Below, one piece after another: positions 17,795 through 25,961 of a stretch of DNA of 64,000 nt. A program made the translations under genes and the position numbers. The notes below the pieces were generated by a model. The model did no database searches. It worked only from the letters and a program-made list of their open reading frames with translations, and had not been told where the DNA came from. The DNA comes from Planctomycetaceae bacterium (lineage in GTDB: Bacteria > Planctomycetota > Planctomycetia > Planctomycetales > Planctomycetaceae): contig JABISG010000147.1 of the NCBI GenBank assembly GCA_018699955.1, positions 222,544-286,543 on the forward strand, given 5' to 3'. Position 1 is the first letter of the stretch. Every line of letters begins with the position of its first letter.

Positions 17795-19351
17795 TTACCG
17801 CAGCTTGACCGGTTCGAGGCTTTGGACCAGGAAGACGTTCATCTGCAGTTCGGGGCGGTGCAGGCGTAGTCCTTCGATGCCCATCTGCTTGCCGAGATGC
17901 TGATCGAGGCTGACGCCGGCCGCTCCTTGAAGATAGGCAAGAATCTGTCCGTTCGGTGCCAACAGCACGTGACGCGGTGCCTTGGGATTCTGGCTGATTG
18001 CCCGTTGAATGATGCCCGCCCCCTTCAACCTCGGCAGGCTTTGTGCCTGCGGCTCGGCGGGAATTGGCGGAGCAAGCGAGTCGGTCGTTATCGATGTCGG
18101 TGTTGCCGGTGTCGGCTGCTGAAATGTCGCGGCAGGACCGGGAATCACCTGCGTGAGTGTTTCGCTGCTGGATTGCGCGGGCAATGGCGGCTGCTGTGGT
18201 GTCGGCGATGATGAGTATTGGATCTCCTCCGGTTGCGGCACAGGGGCGGCGAACTGCGGCTGCTGCGAAGAGGCACTTGCGGCAGGAACGGTTTCCTGCG
18301 TGAAGGTGGCCGGCTGTGTTTCAGTTTGTGCTGCGGTGGCGTTCAACTGTTCTTCCTGCAACGCCATCAACTGGGCATCGCGGCGGCCGACCTCGGCGGT
18401 CAACTGGATGAACCCGTCGTAGTTGGCTTTGATTTCCTCGTAACGTGCAAGTGATGCGAGCCGCAGATCGATTTGGCTCGCCAGCGCCGGATGCGAAGCC
18501 GACTTCTGCAAATCAACGTAACCGTGTCGCAGCTCAGAAAAGTTCCACTCGCCAGTCTCGTGCTGGATGATCGTGCGAAATGCCGTGTCCAATTGCTGCA
18601 GTCGGGTTCGGTCGCGAAGGACCTCCTCGGAAATCGGTCCGCTGCGTCGAATGGCATTCTCGTTGATCGACCGACGGATCGGCCGCTCGATGAATTCTCC
18701 TGTGGAATTGCGATCATCCGGCTGACGTTTGAGCACCGGTCCGTCATAGTCGTTCGATCGGGAAGGAACGCCGGCGGCTGGCTGCCGTTGTCGGTGGTCT
18801 CTCGCATGTGAGGGAATGCTGTAGGGATCGTTGTCGCGTTGACGGCGGGCGTTTTGGCCGACTGGCGTGACCGCCTGTCCGGGGATCCAACGCCACTCGC
18901 CCTTGGGCGGCGTGATTTTCAACATGCGGATCGGACCGCTTTGAGTGCGAACAACCTGCTCGCCAATGATTTCAACCCGGCTACCCTTGGAGAGCCGCGA
19001 TTGAAAGACGTCGCGCGAGTCGTCCAGTGAACTGCCGACACGGACGACGACGTTGTTGTCGGTCAACACGCCGCGGCGACGGCTGACGTGCTCGACGGCA
19101 TCGGCGCGAATCCAACTGAAACTGCCCGCTGGTGGGGAAATCATATACCACCCGCCCGGATCGTGGCGGTGGACGATTACATGTTCGCTTTGGCTCATTC
19201 GACTGGTGGCATAGTACTTCTTGCCCGGCCCACTATGTACGAACACGCTGTCGGCATCGACGACCGCTTCGTAGGGGAATTTGCGGGTTTGGTCTGCATT
19301 GGCATTGGCAGCAACGCCCAGCAACAACAGTCCGGCGACGAACAGGCGCAT
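17795..19351 (-). CDS. Secreted SH3-domain protein with coiled coil and Pro/Gln-rich region
   Basis: A 518-residue exported protein of unknown role. ATG 19351 follows an excellent AGGAGG site and opens a signal peptide (MRLFVAGLLLLGVAANANA). Two bacterial SH3-like domains follow: about 25-85 (VVDADSVFVHSGPGKKYYAT, then WYMISPPAGSFSWI) and about 88-150 (VVRVGSSLDD, then WRWIPGQAV). Next come a low-complexity basic linker, a helical segment (about 260-350) and a long Pro/Gln/Ser-rich stretch (about 360-450). The C-terminal 60 residues are more ordered (HVLLAPNGQILAYLQGAAGV). SH3b domains usually bind cell-wall or protein ligands. It has no operon partner in the same direction. Confidence 0.75.
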   Translation of the reverse strand: MRLFVAGLLLLGVAANANADQTRKFPYEAVVDADSVFVHSGPGKKYYATSRMSQSEHVIVHRHDPGGWYMISPPAGSFSWIRADAVEHVSRRRGVLTDNNVVVRVGSSLDDSRDVFQSRLSKGSRVEIIGEQVVRTQSGPIRMLKITPPKGEWRWIPGQAVTPVGQNARRQRDNDPYSIPSHARDHRQRQPAAGVPSRSNDYDGPVLKRQPDDRNSTGEFIERPIRRSINENAIRRSGPISEEVLRDRTRLQQLDTAFRTIIQHETGEWNFSELRHGYVDLQKSASHPALASQIDLRLASLARYEEIKANYDGFIQLTAEVGRRDAQLMALQEEQLNATAAQTETQPATFTQETVPAASASSQQPQFAAPVPQPEEIQYSSSPTPQQPPLPAQSSSETLTQVIPGPAATFQQPTPATPTSITTDSLAPPIPAEPQAQSLPRLKGAGIIQRAISQNPKAPRHVLLAPNGQILAYLQGAAGVSLDQHLGKQMGIEGLRLHRPELQMNVFLVQSLEPVKLR

Positions 19352-19594
19352 CGTAAAATCCTCCTGCGAAGCATCACCAGCTGCGCAGGTGGTTTCGAGC
19401 ACACGAAACCAGACCGGCAGCCGACGACATTCGACCGTGCGAATTGGCAATGGGTGAGATTGGTAGCGGTGGAGACTGTGGAGAGAGGTCAGAGCGGAAT
19501 TAATAGCGGAATCGCAAATTCGACTCAAGAGGAGTTTCAGAAATGCCGAGAGGGGCGCGCACCGCAGGCGTATTCGCTCGCATTTTCATCGCCG

Positions 19595-19622
19595 CAAAGC
19601 CCACGGGCCACCGCCCGTGGGA
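19595..19622 (+). repeat. CCCACGGGC palindromic repeat, copy 2
   Basis: CAAAGCCCACGGGC-CA-CCGCCCGTGG, just downstream of the propeller gene's stop codon at 19635. It may serve as a hairpin at the transcript end. Confidence 0.7.
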
Positions 19623-19634
19623 CACCAACCTGCA

Positions 19635-20942
19635 TTATTTCCCGCGAATCGCCCACAGGGCGTCGTAGCTCCGCAGGTACAGTGTGCCGCCGGAGATGGC
19701 CGGCGACGCGGCCAACGATTCTTCGAGATCGTTCTGCGCCACGAGTTTGAACTCGCGTCCTACCTTAACAACCGACACGATGCCGTCGCGCGATGTGAGG
19801 TAAATGTGTCCGTCGGCATACACGGGTGATCCGCGATGCCGATTGCGATGCGTCCGCGATTCGTAAAGCTGTTTTCCGGTTTTGGCTTCCAGGCAGTGCA
19901 GGTTTCCGTTCGCCATGCACAAATAGGCCAAGCCTTTGTGAATCAACGGCGTCGGTACGTCGGGAGTTTGTGGAAGGGTCCACAACAGTGTTTTGCCGGC
20001 GGCCACATGATTGCCTTTCAGGTTGCCGGGAATGGCAAATGTCGGGTATTTCTTGGCCGTCGGAACGATGATCATGCCTTCGTGCGCGACGGGTGAAGAA
20101 ACGAACCGCAGCGTGCGGTGGTAGCCGCGATTGGGATCGTCCTGTGGGTTCAATCCGCCCAACCGCCAGATTTCCGTTCCGTCGCTGAGGCGATGCCCAA
20201 TGGTGTAATCGGCCCCGTGCGTAATCAAATATCGTTGTTTGCCATCATCGTAGATGACTGGCGACGCATAGGAGTGTTCGTTTTCGTTGGTGGCGGCGGT
20301 CACTCGATCCTGCTTCCAGATTTCGTCGCCGGTCAACGCATCGATAGCGACAACCAGTGCCTCTTGCGTTTCGGCTTTTCCGTCGCCGTGAATCAACTGC
20401 AGGAACAGCCGTCCGTCATCGAGCACCGGCGTCGAAGACATGCCGAAGGCGATGTTGAATCGGCCGTATCGCTTTTGCAGATCGAGTTTCCAGACCTGTT
20501 TGCCGTCCACGGTGTAGCAGCCCATGTCGCCGGTCGACATTGTCGCCCACACGTGTTTGCCGTCGGTTGTTGGCGATGGCGAGGCCATGTTGCCTTCGTC
20601 GTTGCGGACGGTGCGATTGCCCGTACCAACCACTTGCCGCCATAGCTGCTTGCCCTTGGTGCTGACGCACAGCAGGACGAGATCGTTTCCGTCAACCGAT
20701 GTGAGAAAGATGCGTTCGCCCCAAACTGCCGGCGTTGCCCCTGCCGAACCGGGAAGTTTCAGTCGCCAGGCAACATTCTTCGTGCGGCTCCATTCGGTGG
20801 CGATGTTTTTCTCGGTCGAAATGCCGTTGCCGGCCGGTCCGCGCCATTGCCACCAATTGTCGGCCTGCACGGCAGCTTGCGAGATGAGCAAAACGAGGCA
20901 TCCGAAAACGGCCGCCGACAACTTCAACGAAAATCTTGCCAT
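19635..20942 (-). CDS. Exported PQQ-like beta-propeller protein
   Basis: A 435-residue secreted protein of the kind common in planctomycetes. ATG 20942 begins a signal peptide (MARFSLKLSAAVFGCLVLL, ending AVQA). It is followed by WWQWRGPAGNGISTEKNIAT, the opening typical of these pyrrolo-quinoline-quinone-repeat proteins. Repeated blades then follow, with patterns such as WRLKLPGSAGATPAVWGERI, GKQVWKLDLQKRYG and GNLHCLEAKTGKQLYES. The catalytic residues of PQQ alcohol dehydrogenases are not evident, so it is likely a scaffold or binding protein rather than an enzyme. An earlier ATG at 20966 is possible but would add residues before the signal peptide. Confidence 0.85.
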   Translation of the reverse strand: MARFSLKLSAAVFGCLVLLISQAAVQADNWWQWRGPAGNGISTEKNIATEWSRTKNVAWRLKLPGSAGATPAVWGERIFLTSVDGNDLVLLCVSTKGKQLWRQVVGTGNRTVRNDEGNMASPSPTTDGKHVWATMSTGDMGCYTVDGKQVWKLDLQKRYGRFNIAFGMSSTPVLDDGRLFLQLIHGDGKAETQEALVVAIDALTGDEIWKQDRVTAATNENEHSYASPVIYDDGKQRYLITHGADYTIGHRLSDGTEIWRLGGLNPQDDPNRGYHRTLRFVSSPVAHEGMIIVPTAKKYPTFAIPGNLKGNHVAAGKTLLWTLPQTPDVPTPLIHKGLAYLCMANGNLHCLEAKTGKQLYESRTHRNRHRGSPVYADGHIYLTSRDGIVSVVKVGREFKLVAQNDLEESLAASPAISGGTLYLRSYDALWAIRGK

Positions 20943-21166
20943 GGAATTTGCACCCTGTTGCATGAAAGTACGCAGACACATCAACATCTGCCGTTCAGTT
21001 TGACGAACGACAACAACGACGTCAACAATCAGGCCGCCGTCAGATGACCAGAAACACGGTTAGCAGCGACGCGACGCGTTTGCGTTTTTCGTACCAACTG
21101 CCACAGGTGGGTTGGCTTTCATCAGTCATGCGATTCCCTGTGGAACTTGGGAACAAGCTGAACCCG

Positions 21167-21212
21167 GACGCATCCAGTACTTTGACGCATCCAATGAAGG
21201 TTGACGCATCCA
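21167..21212. repeat. GACGCATCCA repeated three times
   Basis: GACGCATCCA occurs at 21167, 21184 and 21203, spaced 17-19 bases apart. The regular spacing of under two helical turns could be a protein-binding array or a decayed tandem duplication. Confidence 0.55.
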
Positions 21213-21223
21213 ATCTGCAACAC

Positions 21224-21357
21224 GTCATTCCCGCGCAGGCGGGAATCCAGTCGGCTCGCGGAAGAGCATGCCGTGCGTGTTGGAGCGACGTGGGTGTGTC
21301 GCAGGTCGTGTTGCGTTAGTTGCCGGCTCGCTGGATTCCCGCCTGCGCGGGAATGAC
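21224..21357. repeat. Perfect inverted pair of 27-base REP-like repeats
   Basis: The unit at 21224-21250 (GTCATTCCCGCGCAGGCGGG, then AATCCAG) is exactly complementary to 21331-21357. Each unit is itself a hairpin. A shortened third copy lies at 21371-21391. This sequence type is a widespread bacterial dispersed repeat. Confidence 0.75.
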
Positions 21358-21404
21358 CTTACTGCTGGCTGCCCGCCTGCGCGGGAATGACGGCTCGCGC
21401 CGTT

Positions 21405-21470
21405 GTTGTGGCACAGTCTTCTGACCCGTCGTTGTGGCACGGTCTACTGACTGTGCCACCGTTGTGGTCG
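21405..21470. repeat. GTTGTGGCAC direct duplication
   Basis: GTTGTGGCACAGTCTTCTGAC and GTTGTGGCACGGTCTACTGAC lie in tandem and are followed by an inverted piece, GTGCCACCGTTGTGG. It is probably decayed repetitive DNA. Confidence 0.5.
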
Positions 21471-21573
21471 CAGGTCTCGTGAAACTCACTGTAGGTCTGT
21501 GGTGCGGCTGAGTGCGGCGTCGGAAGACCCGCGCACAATAAGGTGGAAACCCGAAGGAGTGTTGCAGGTTCCA

Positions 21574-22254
21574 TCAATCCGACACCAAATGCTCCAACGC
21601 TACCGGACCTTCGTAACTTCCATCCTGCTTCGACCGGTAAACAAGCTCGGCCGACGTGTCCAGACAGGTCAGCCATCCGTCGCCGTACACCCAGGTGTCG
21701 ATGCAGATCCAGCCATCGAAAACCAACGGCTTCCCGGATCGTTGCGACGTGTGCCCGCAGATGACCGTTCGACCGGAATCATGCGGTGGTTCGTCACCTT
21801 GCAGTCGTTCCCACCGCAAACACTCCCGTGTCTGTAAATCAGGTGGTACACCGGAATCGAGGGTGGCATGAACGAAAATCTCAGTCTCCGTTTCCCAGTA
21901 GTTCAATCCCGAGGCGAGAAAGTCGAAATGTTCCGGCAGCACATCGGCGAAACTGCCTCCATACGATGCCAGCGTCTCTTCTCCCCCAAACGTTAACCAC
22001 TCGCGCATCCACTCACCCGTGTGGTACGCCTTGAGCATCATCTCCTCGTGATTGCCCAGGATGAATTTCAGTTCGCAGGTCTTGCATAATTCCAATAGCA
22101 GATCGATTGCGCGTCTGGTGTCCGGACCGCGATCAACAACATCACCCAGTACGACGACGGTGTCGTCTGCGACCGGTTGGACGTTCTGCAGCAACGTTTC
22201 CAACGCAAAGTCGCAACCGTGAATGTCGCCGATGGCTAATGTGCGTCCGGGCAT
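21574..22254 (-). CDS. PPP-family serine/threonine phosphatase
   Basis: A 226-residue metallophosphoesterase of the bacterial PrpA/PrpB-like type, predicted to dephosphorylate proteins using two metal ions. All signature blocks are intact: GDIHG at the N-terminus, GDVVDRGPDT, GNHEEM, then VHATLDS and CGHTS toward the C-terminus. ATG 22254 places GDIHG about ten residues in, as is normal; upstream in-frame codons would add an unrelated extension. The reverse-strand neighbour is argG, 147 bases away. Three other protein phosphatase or kinase genes are in this window. Confidence 0.9.
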   Translation of the reverse strand: MPGRTLAIGDIHGCDFALETLLQNVQPVADDTVVVLGDVVDRGPDTRRAIDLLLELCKTCELKFILGNHEEMMLKAYHTGEWMREWLTFGGEETLASYGGSFADVLPEHFDFLASGLNYWETETEIFVHATLDSGVPPDLQTRECLRWERLQGDEPPHDSGRTVICGHTSQRSGKPLVFDGWICIDTWVYGDGWLTCLDTSAELVYRSKQDGSYEGPVALEHLVSD

Positions 22255-22401
22255 GAATCGAACCGTCGCTGGAGTAATTAGCCCGTCGTGAATACACGGC
22301 GGGCCAGCGCACAATTATCAAAAGGGGGCGTCCGTACTTGCCTAGCAACTGAACTTTGCGTGCTGCCGCCGGTGTGTTCACCGGGGGCTAAGTTGCGATC
22401 G

Positions 22402-23622
22402 TCAATACGGTCGTTGGTTGACGCGGCCTTGAACGCGGCCGGGCAAACCCATGATTCGCAGGAAGCCTTCGGCATCGTCCTGATTGTACGAGCCGCCTCC
22501 TTCCATACTCGCCACTTCGGCATCGTATAGACTGTTGGGACTGGTGCGGCTCTGTACGGAAATGTTGCCCTTGTACAAGCCGAGCGTGACTTCACCGGTG
22601 ACCGGCCGTTGCGCTTCGCGGTTGAATGCCAGCAGCGCGTCCATCTTCGGGTTGTACCAGAAACCGTAATAAACCATTTCCGCAACTTCCGGTGACATCC
22701 GATCGCGCAGGTGCAGCAGGTCGCGGTCGATTGTTAATTGTTCCATCGCCAAGTGGGCGTCGTATAGTATCGTCATTCCCGGCGCTTCGTACACGCCGCG
22801 GCTTTTCATGCCGACGAATCGATTCTCGACCATGTCGATGCGGCCGACGCCGTTGCGTCCGCCGATGTCGTTCAATTCCTGCACCATTTCCAGCGCGGAT
22901 CGTTTCTGTCCGTTCAAACTGACCGGCACACCCGACTCGAACCCGATTGTGACAACTTCGGTTTCGTCCGGCGCTGCCTGCGGCGAGACGCCCATACCGA
23001 ATTCGACGATCTCGACGCCGTTAACGGTGAGGTCTTCCAACTGACCCGCTTCATAACTGATGTGCAGACAATTTTCGTCGGAACTGTACGGTTGGGCGAC
23101 GGTCGCTTTGACCGGAATGCCTTTTTATTCGCAGTAGGCGATCATCTCAGTTCGCCCGGGGAACTTCTCGCGGAAGCGGGGGATTCGCCACGGCGCGATC
23201 ATTTCTACCGTCGGCTCCAGTGCCTCGGCGGCGAGTTGAAAGCGGCATTGGTCGTTTCCTTTGCCGGTCGCCCCATGTGCGTAGGCAACCGCGTTGACTT
23301 CACGGGCCACCTGCAGGCAGGCTTTGGAAATCAACGGCCGCGCGATCGACGTTCCCAACAGGTAAATCGATTCGTACTTTGCCTGCCATTGCAGCACCGG
23401 GAAGGCAAAGTCGCGGCAGAGTTCTTCCTGCACATCGACAATACGCGAGGAAACCGCCCCGTTGTCCTCGGCCTTTTTCATAATGGCCGCCCGGTCTTCG
23501 CACGGCTGCCCCAAATCGACGTACACGCAATGCACGTCGTATCCTTCATCCTGCAGCCAGCCCAGAATAACCGATGTATCCAGTCCGCCGCTGTACGCTA
23601 AAACAACCCCGTGAGGTGCCAC
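22402..23622 (-). pseudogene. argG: Argininosuccinate synthase, interrupted by an in-frame TAA
   Basis: Argininosuccinate synthase joins citrulline and aspartate in arginine synthesis. The N-terminal part (GTG 23622, AGGCGG upstream) has the ATP-binding AYSGGLDTSV, HGATGKGNDQ and MIAPWR motifs. Reading ends at TAA (23125-23127) after MIAYCE. The same frame resumes at once with KGIPVKATVAQPYSSDENCL and continues through IGFESGVPVSLNG and SMEGGGSYNQDDAEGF to a natural stop at 22402. Total length (about 406 codons) equals the full enzyme. A single G-to-T change of a GAA codon explains the stop. As written the enzyme would lack its synthetase domain. A downstream restart (23040) would not give a functional protein. 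Confidence 0.9.
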
Positions 23623-23725
23623 GATTTGCCGCCTTTACAAAAGAGTCGAGAGTCGAGTGTCTAGAGTCGAGAGAAATTATAGCAGCGCGACCGTGTCACG
23701 ATAACCAGCCCGACGAGCAAATTTT

Positions 23726-23769
23726 ACCCGGTTAGCCGCGACGCGAAGCCTTTGCGCAGCGGAGCGCTC
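23726..23769 (+). repeat. GGTTAGCCGCGACGCG repeat, partial copy
   Basis: These 44 bases are identical to 50006-50049, the left portion of the 72-bp element there. The right half is absent. It lies upstream of the aminotransferase gene. Confidence 0.8.
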
Positions 23770-23852
23770 GCGCGAACGCCCCATCATCGCATTCCCCGCA
23801 CCGATCTGTATACTTTGAAAATTGCCAATATCCCACACTACGGAGAACCCCC

Positions 23853-25199
23853 ATGCCCGCCTCGAAAGCCGAACTTCTTGCCCGCGATCTCTCTCACCTC
23901 ATTCATCCGCTGCACAATCGCCAGGCGCACGAGCAGAATTCGCATATCTGGGTGAAGGGCGAAGGGGCCGTGATGACTGACGCCGACGGTGGCGAGTACA
24001 TCGACGGGCTTTCGGGGCTGTGGAACGTCGTCGCCGGGCATGGGCGAAAAGAACTCGGTGCAGCCGCAGCGAGCCAAATGGACACGCTGGGATATTGCTC
24101 GGGCTATGCCGGCAGCTCGAACGAGCCGGCCATCGCGCTGGCCGAACGCATCGCCGGCATGACGTATCCCTCGATCAACCGCTTCTTCTTTACATCCGGC
24201 GGCGGCGAATCGAGCGAGTCGAACTTCAAGACCGCCCGTTATTACTGGCGTCTCAAAGGCCAACCCGAAAAAACGAAGGTCATCTCGCTCGATTGGGGTT
24301 ATCACGGCGTCACATTGGCGGCGATGAGCGCGACCGGCATCAAGGGTTATTGGCCCATGTTCGAGCCGCGCGTGCCGGGCTTCCTTCATATTCCGTCGCA
24401 TTACCCGTACCGCTACGAAGCCCCGGCCGGTGAAAGTCCCGGTGTTGCGGCCGCCAATGAGTTGGAGAAAGCGATTCTCCGGGAAGGGGCCGACACGGTT
24501 GGCATGTTCCTGGCCGAACCGGTGCAGGGAGCGGGCGGCGTGATTGTCCCGCCCGACGATTATTGGCCCCGCATCCGGGAGATCTGCACAAAATACGACG
24601 TGCTGATGGTTGCCGACGAAGTCATCACCGGGTTCGGCCGCACCGGAAAAATGTTCGGCCTGACGCACTGGGGCGTCGAGCCGGACATGATCCAATACGC
24701 CAAGGCGATCACCTCGGGATACTTCCCGCTGGGCGGCATCGGCGTGAACGACGACGTTGCCGCCGTCCTCGACAGCGGCGATTCCGTCTGGATGCACGCT
24801 TACACCTACAGCGCCCACCCGGTCGGCTGCGCCGTCGCGTTGGCAAACCTCGACATCATCGAGAAAGAAGATTTCCCCGCCCAAGCTGCCGAGAAGGGAA
24901 CCCGCCTGCTCGATGGCCTGAAGAACGCATTAGCCGACCACAAGAACGTCGGCGACGTTCGCGGCTTGGGAATGATGTGCGCCGTCGAAATTGTCAAAGA
25001 CAAATCAACGAAAGAAGAATTCGCGCCGGAAGAAAAGATCGGCGCCAAAATCCACCAAGCCGCCCAACAACGCGGCCTCTTCAGCCGCCTGCGCGGCGAC
25101 GTCTACTGTCTGGCCCCGCCAATTGTGACAACGGACGCGCAGATTGATCAGATTGTTGATGCGTTGCGCGGTGCGGTTGAAGAGGTAACAGGCGGTTGA
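23853..25199 (+). CDS. Class III PLP-dependent aminotransferase
   Basis: A 448-residue omega-type transaminase acting on terminal amines or omega-amino acids with pyruvate or a similar acceptor. Visible features are SGGGESSESNFKTARYY, which binds the cofactor phosphate, DWGYHGVT with the stacking Tyr, ADEVITGFGRTG with Asp255 that contacts the pyridine nitrogen, and Lys284 in YAKAITSGYFPLGG that forms the Schiff base. All are intact. The HIW and GLSGLWN elements resemble beta-alanine or putrescine transaminases, but I cannot fix the substrate. ATG 23853 follows GGAG. It is monocistronic, with a dispersed repeat upstream. Confidence 0.9.
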   Translation: MPASKAELLARDLSHLIHPLHNRQAHEQNSHIWVKGEGAVMTDADGGEYIDGLSGLWNVVAGHGRKELGAAAASQMDTLGYCSGYAGSSNEPAIALAERIAGMTYPSINRFFFTSGGGESSESNFKTARYYWRLKGQPEKTKVISLDWGYHGVTLAAMSATGIKGYWPMFEPRVPGFLHIPSHYPYRYEAPAGESPGVAAANELEKAILREGADTVGMFLAEPVQGAGGVIVPPDDYWPRIREICTKYDVLMVADEVITGFGRTGKMFGLTHWGVEPDMIQYAKAITSGYFPLGGIGVNDDVAAVLDSGDSVWMHAYTYSAHPVGCAVALANLDIIEKEDFPAQAAEKGTRLLDGLKNALADHKNVGDVRGLGMMCAVEIVKDKSTKEEFAPEEKIGAKIHQAAQQRGLFSRLRGDVYCLAPPIVTTDAQIDQIVDALRGAVEEVTGG

Positions 25200-25320
25200 C
25201 CACTCTGTACGCTTGGCCTCGCAGCGATCCCAAGCTCAACGATTCCTGCACACCGCTGCTCAGAACGGTATAATTTGGTGACGTCAGAAAACACGTCCGA
25301 TCCCAAAAGCGAGAAGAACC

Positions 25321-25512
25321 ATGCAAACAGTCAAGATCGTCGTGTGGCAGGAAGAGGATGTGTGGATCGGCTATTTGCAGGAGTATCCCGATTATCGAAC
25401 GCAGGGGGATAGCCGGGATGATCTGGAAGAGCACCTAAAGGATCTTCATGCCGATCTGTCAGCGGGGCTGATTCAGGGGGCGCGAAAGGTTGAGGATCTG
25501 ACCGTCTCATGA
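25321..25512 (+). CDS. hicB: HicB-like antitoxin
   Basis: A 63-residue protein of the HicB family, predicted to bind and neutralise the HicA toxin and repress the operon. The partial RNase H-like fold shows as VKIVVWQEEDVWIGYLQEYP followed by the YRTQGDSRDDLEEHLKDL helix, which is the family pattern. It lacks a long C-terminal DNA-binding extension, so it is a short form. It overlaps the next gene by four bases (ATGA), so the two are translationally coupled. The order antitoxin-then-toxin is the reverse of the textbook hicAB order but is known. Confidence 0.82.
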   Translation: MQTVKIVVWQEEDVWIGYLQEYPDYRTQGDSRDDLEEHLKDLHADLSAGLIQGARKVEDLTVS

Positions 25513-25694
25513 AGCGGGCCGATCTCATCAGGACCGTCGAAGGTTTCGGCTGTGTTTTGGTTCGGCACGGCGGGAAGCACGACTGGTACCGCAATCCAGC
25601 GACCGGCGTCTCGCAGCCCGTGCCACGTCACCGCGAGATCAAGAAGAATCTCGCACGACACATCATCCGCATGCTGAGCAATATTGAAGACTGA
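25509..25694 (+). CDS. hicA: HicA-like toxin (mRNA interferase)
   Basis: A 61-residue basic protein with the double-stranded RNA-binding-like HicA fold. Its key features are MKRADLIRTVEGFGCVLVR and GGKHDWYRNP, where the His is the catalytic residue of this family, followed by VPRHREIKKNLARHIIRML. HicA cleaves mRNA and stops translation when free of HicB. The start overlaps the hicB stop by four bases. All the expected residues are present, so it is probably active. It lies in a gap between housekeeping genes, as such modules often do. Confidence 0.87.
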   Translation: MKRADLIRTVEGFGCVLVRHGGKHDWYRNPATGVSQPVPRHREIKKNLARHIIRMLSNIED

Positions 25695-25961
25695 CTAACT
25701 ACTCACACGTCGCAGCAGGACATCCCTCAATTCACCGGAACCTGTAACGGTCAGGCAACTTGCGCAGTCCGAGCCGCCGCTTGCCCCTTGACGATGTTAT
25801 CTCCGTCGGTCACAATAACCGATAAAGAACTACCTACCTTTTGCAGAATCTCGTGAGTGTTGTCGCCTTTCACAATGCGGCTTGCACTCCGTTGACCCGC
25901 CTTGCAGTGAGCGTCCGATGAATTTCTTCGGGCGTGCATCGACAATCAGGATTGGGAAACG

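Larger units (their letters stand above)
20943..21573. other. Repeat-rich intergenic region without a gene
   Basis: More than 600 bases contain a tandem 10-base motif (21167-21214), a perfect inverted pair of 27-base repeats (21224-21250 and 21331-21357), a partial third copy and a 21-base direct duplication (21405-21452). No ribosome binding site with a plausible protein was found. Confidence 0.6.

Noticed and set aside
21167-21470. CRISPR-like array
   Set aside because: The repeats are of different families, too few and unevenly spaced, and no cas gene is near.
25751-25945. 64-codon minus-strand frame after hicA
   Set aside because: The C-terminal half has a hydrophobic pattern (SLSVIVTDGDN), which might be a gene remnant, but there is no start context or family match.
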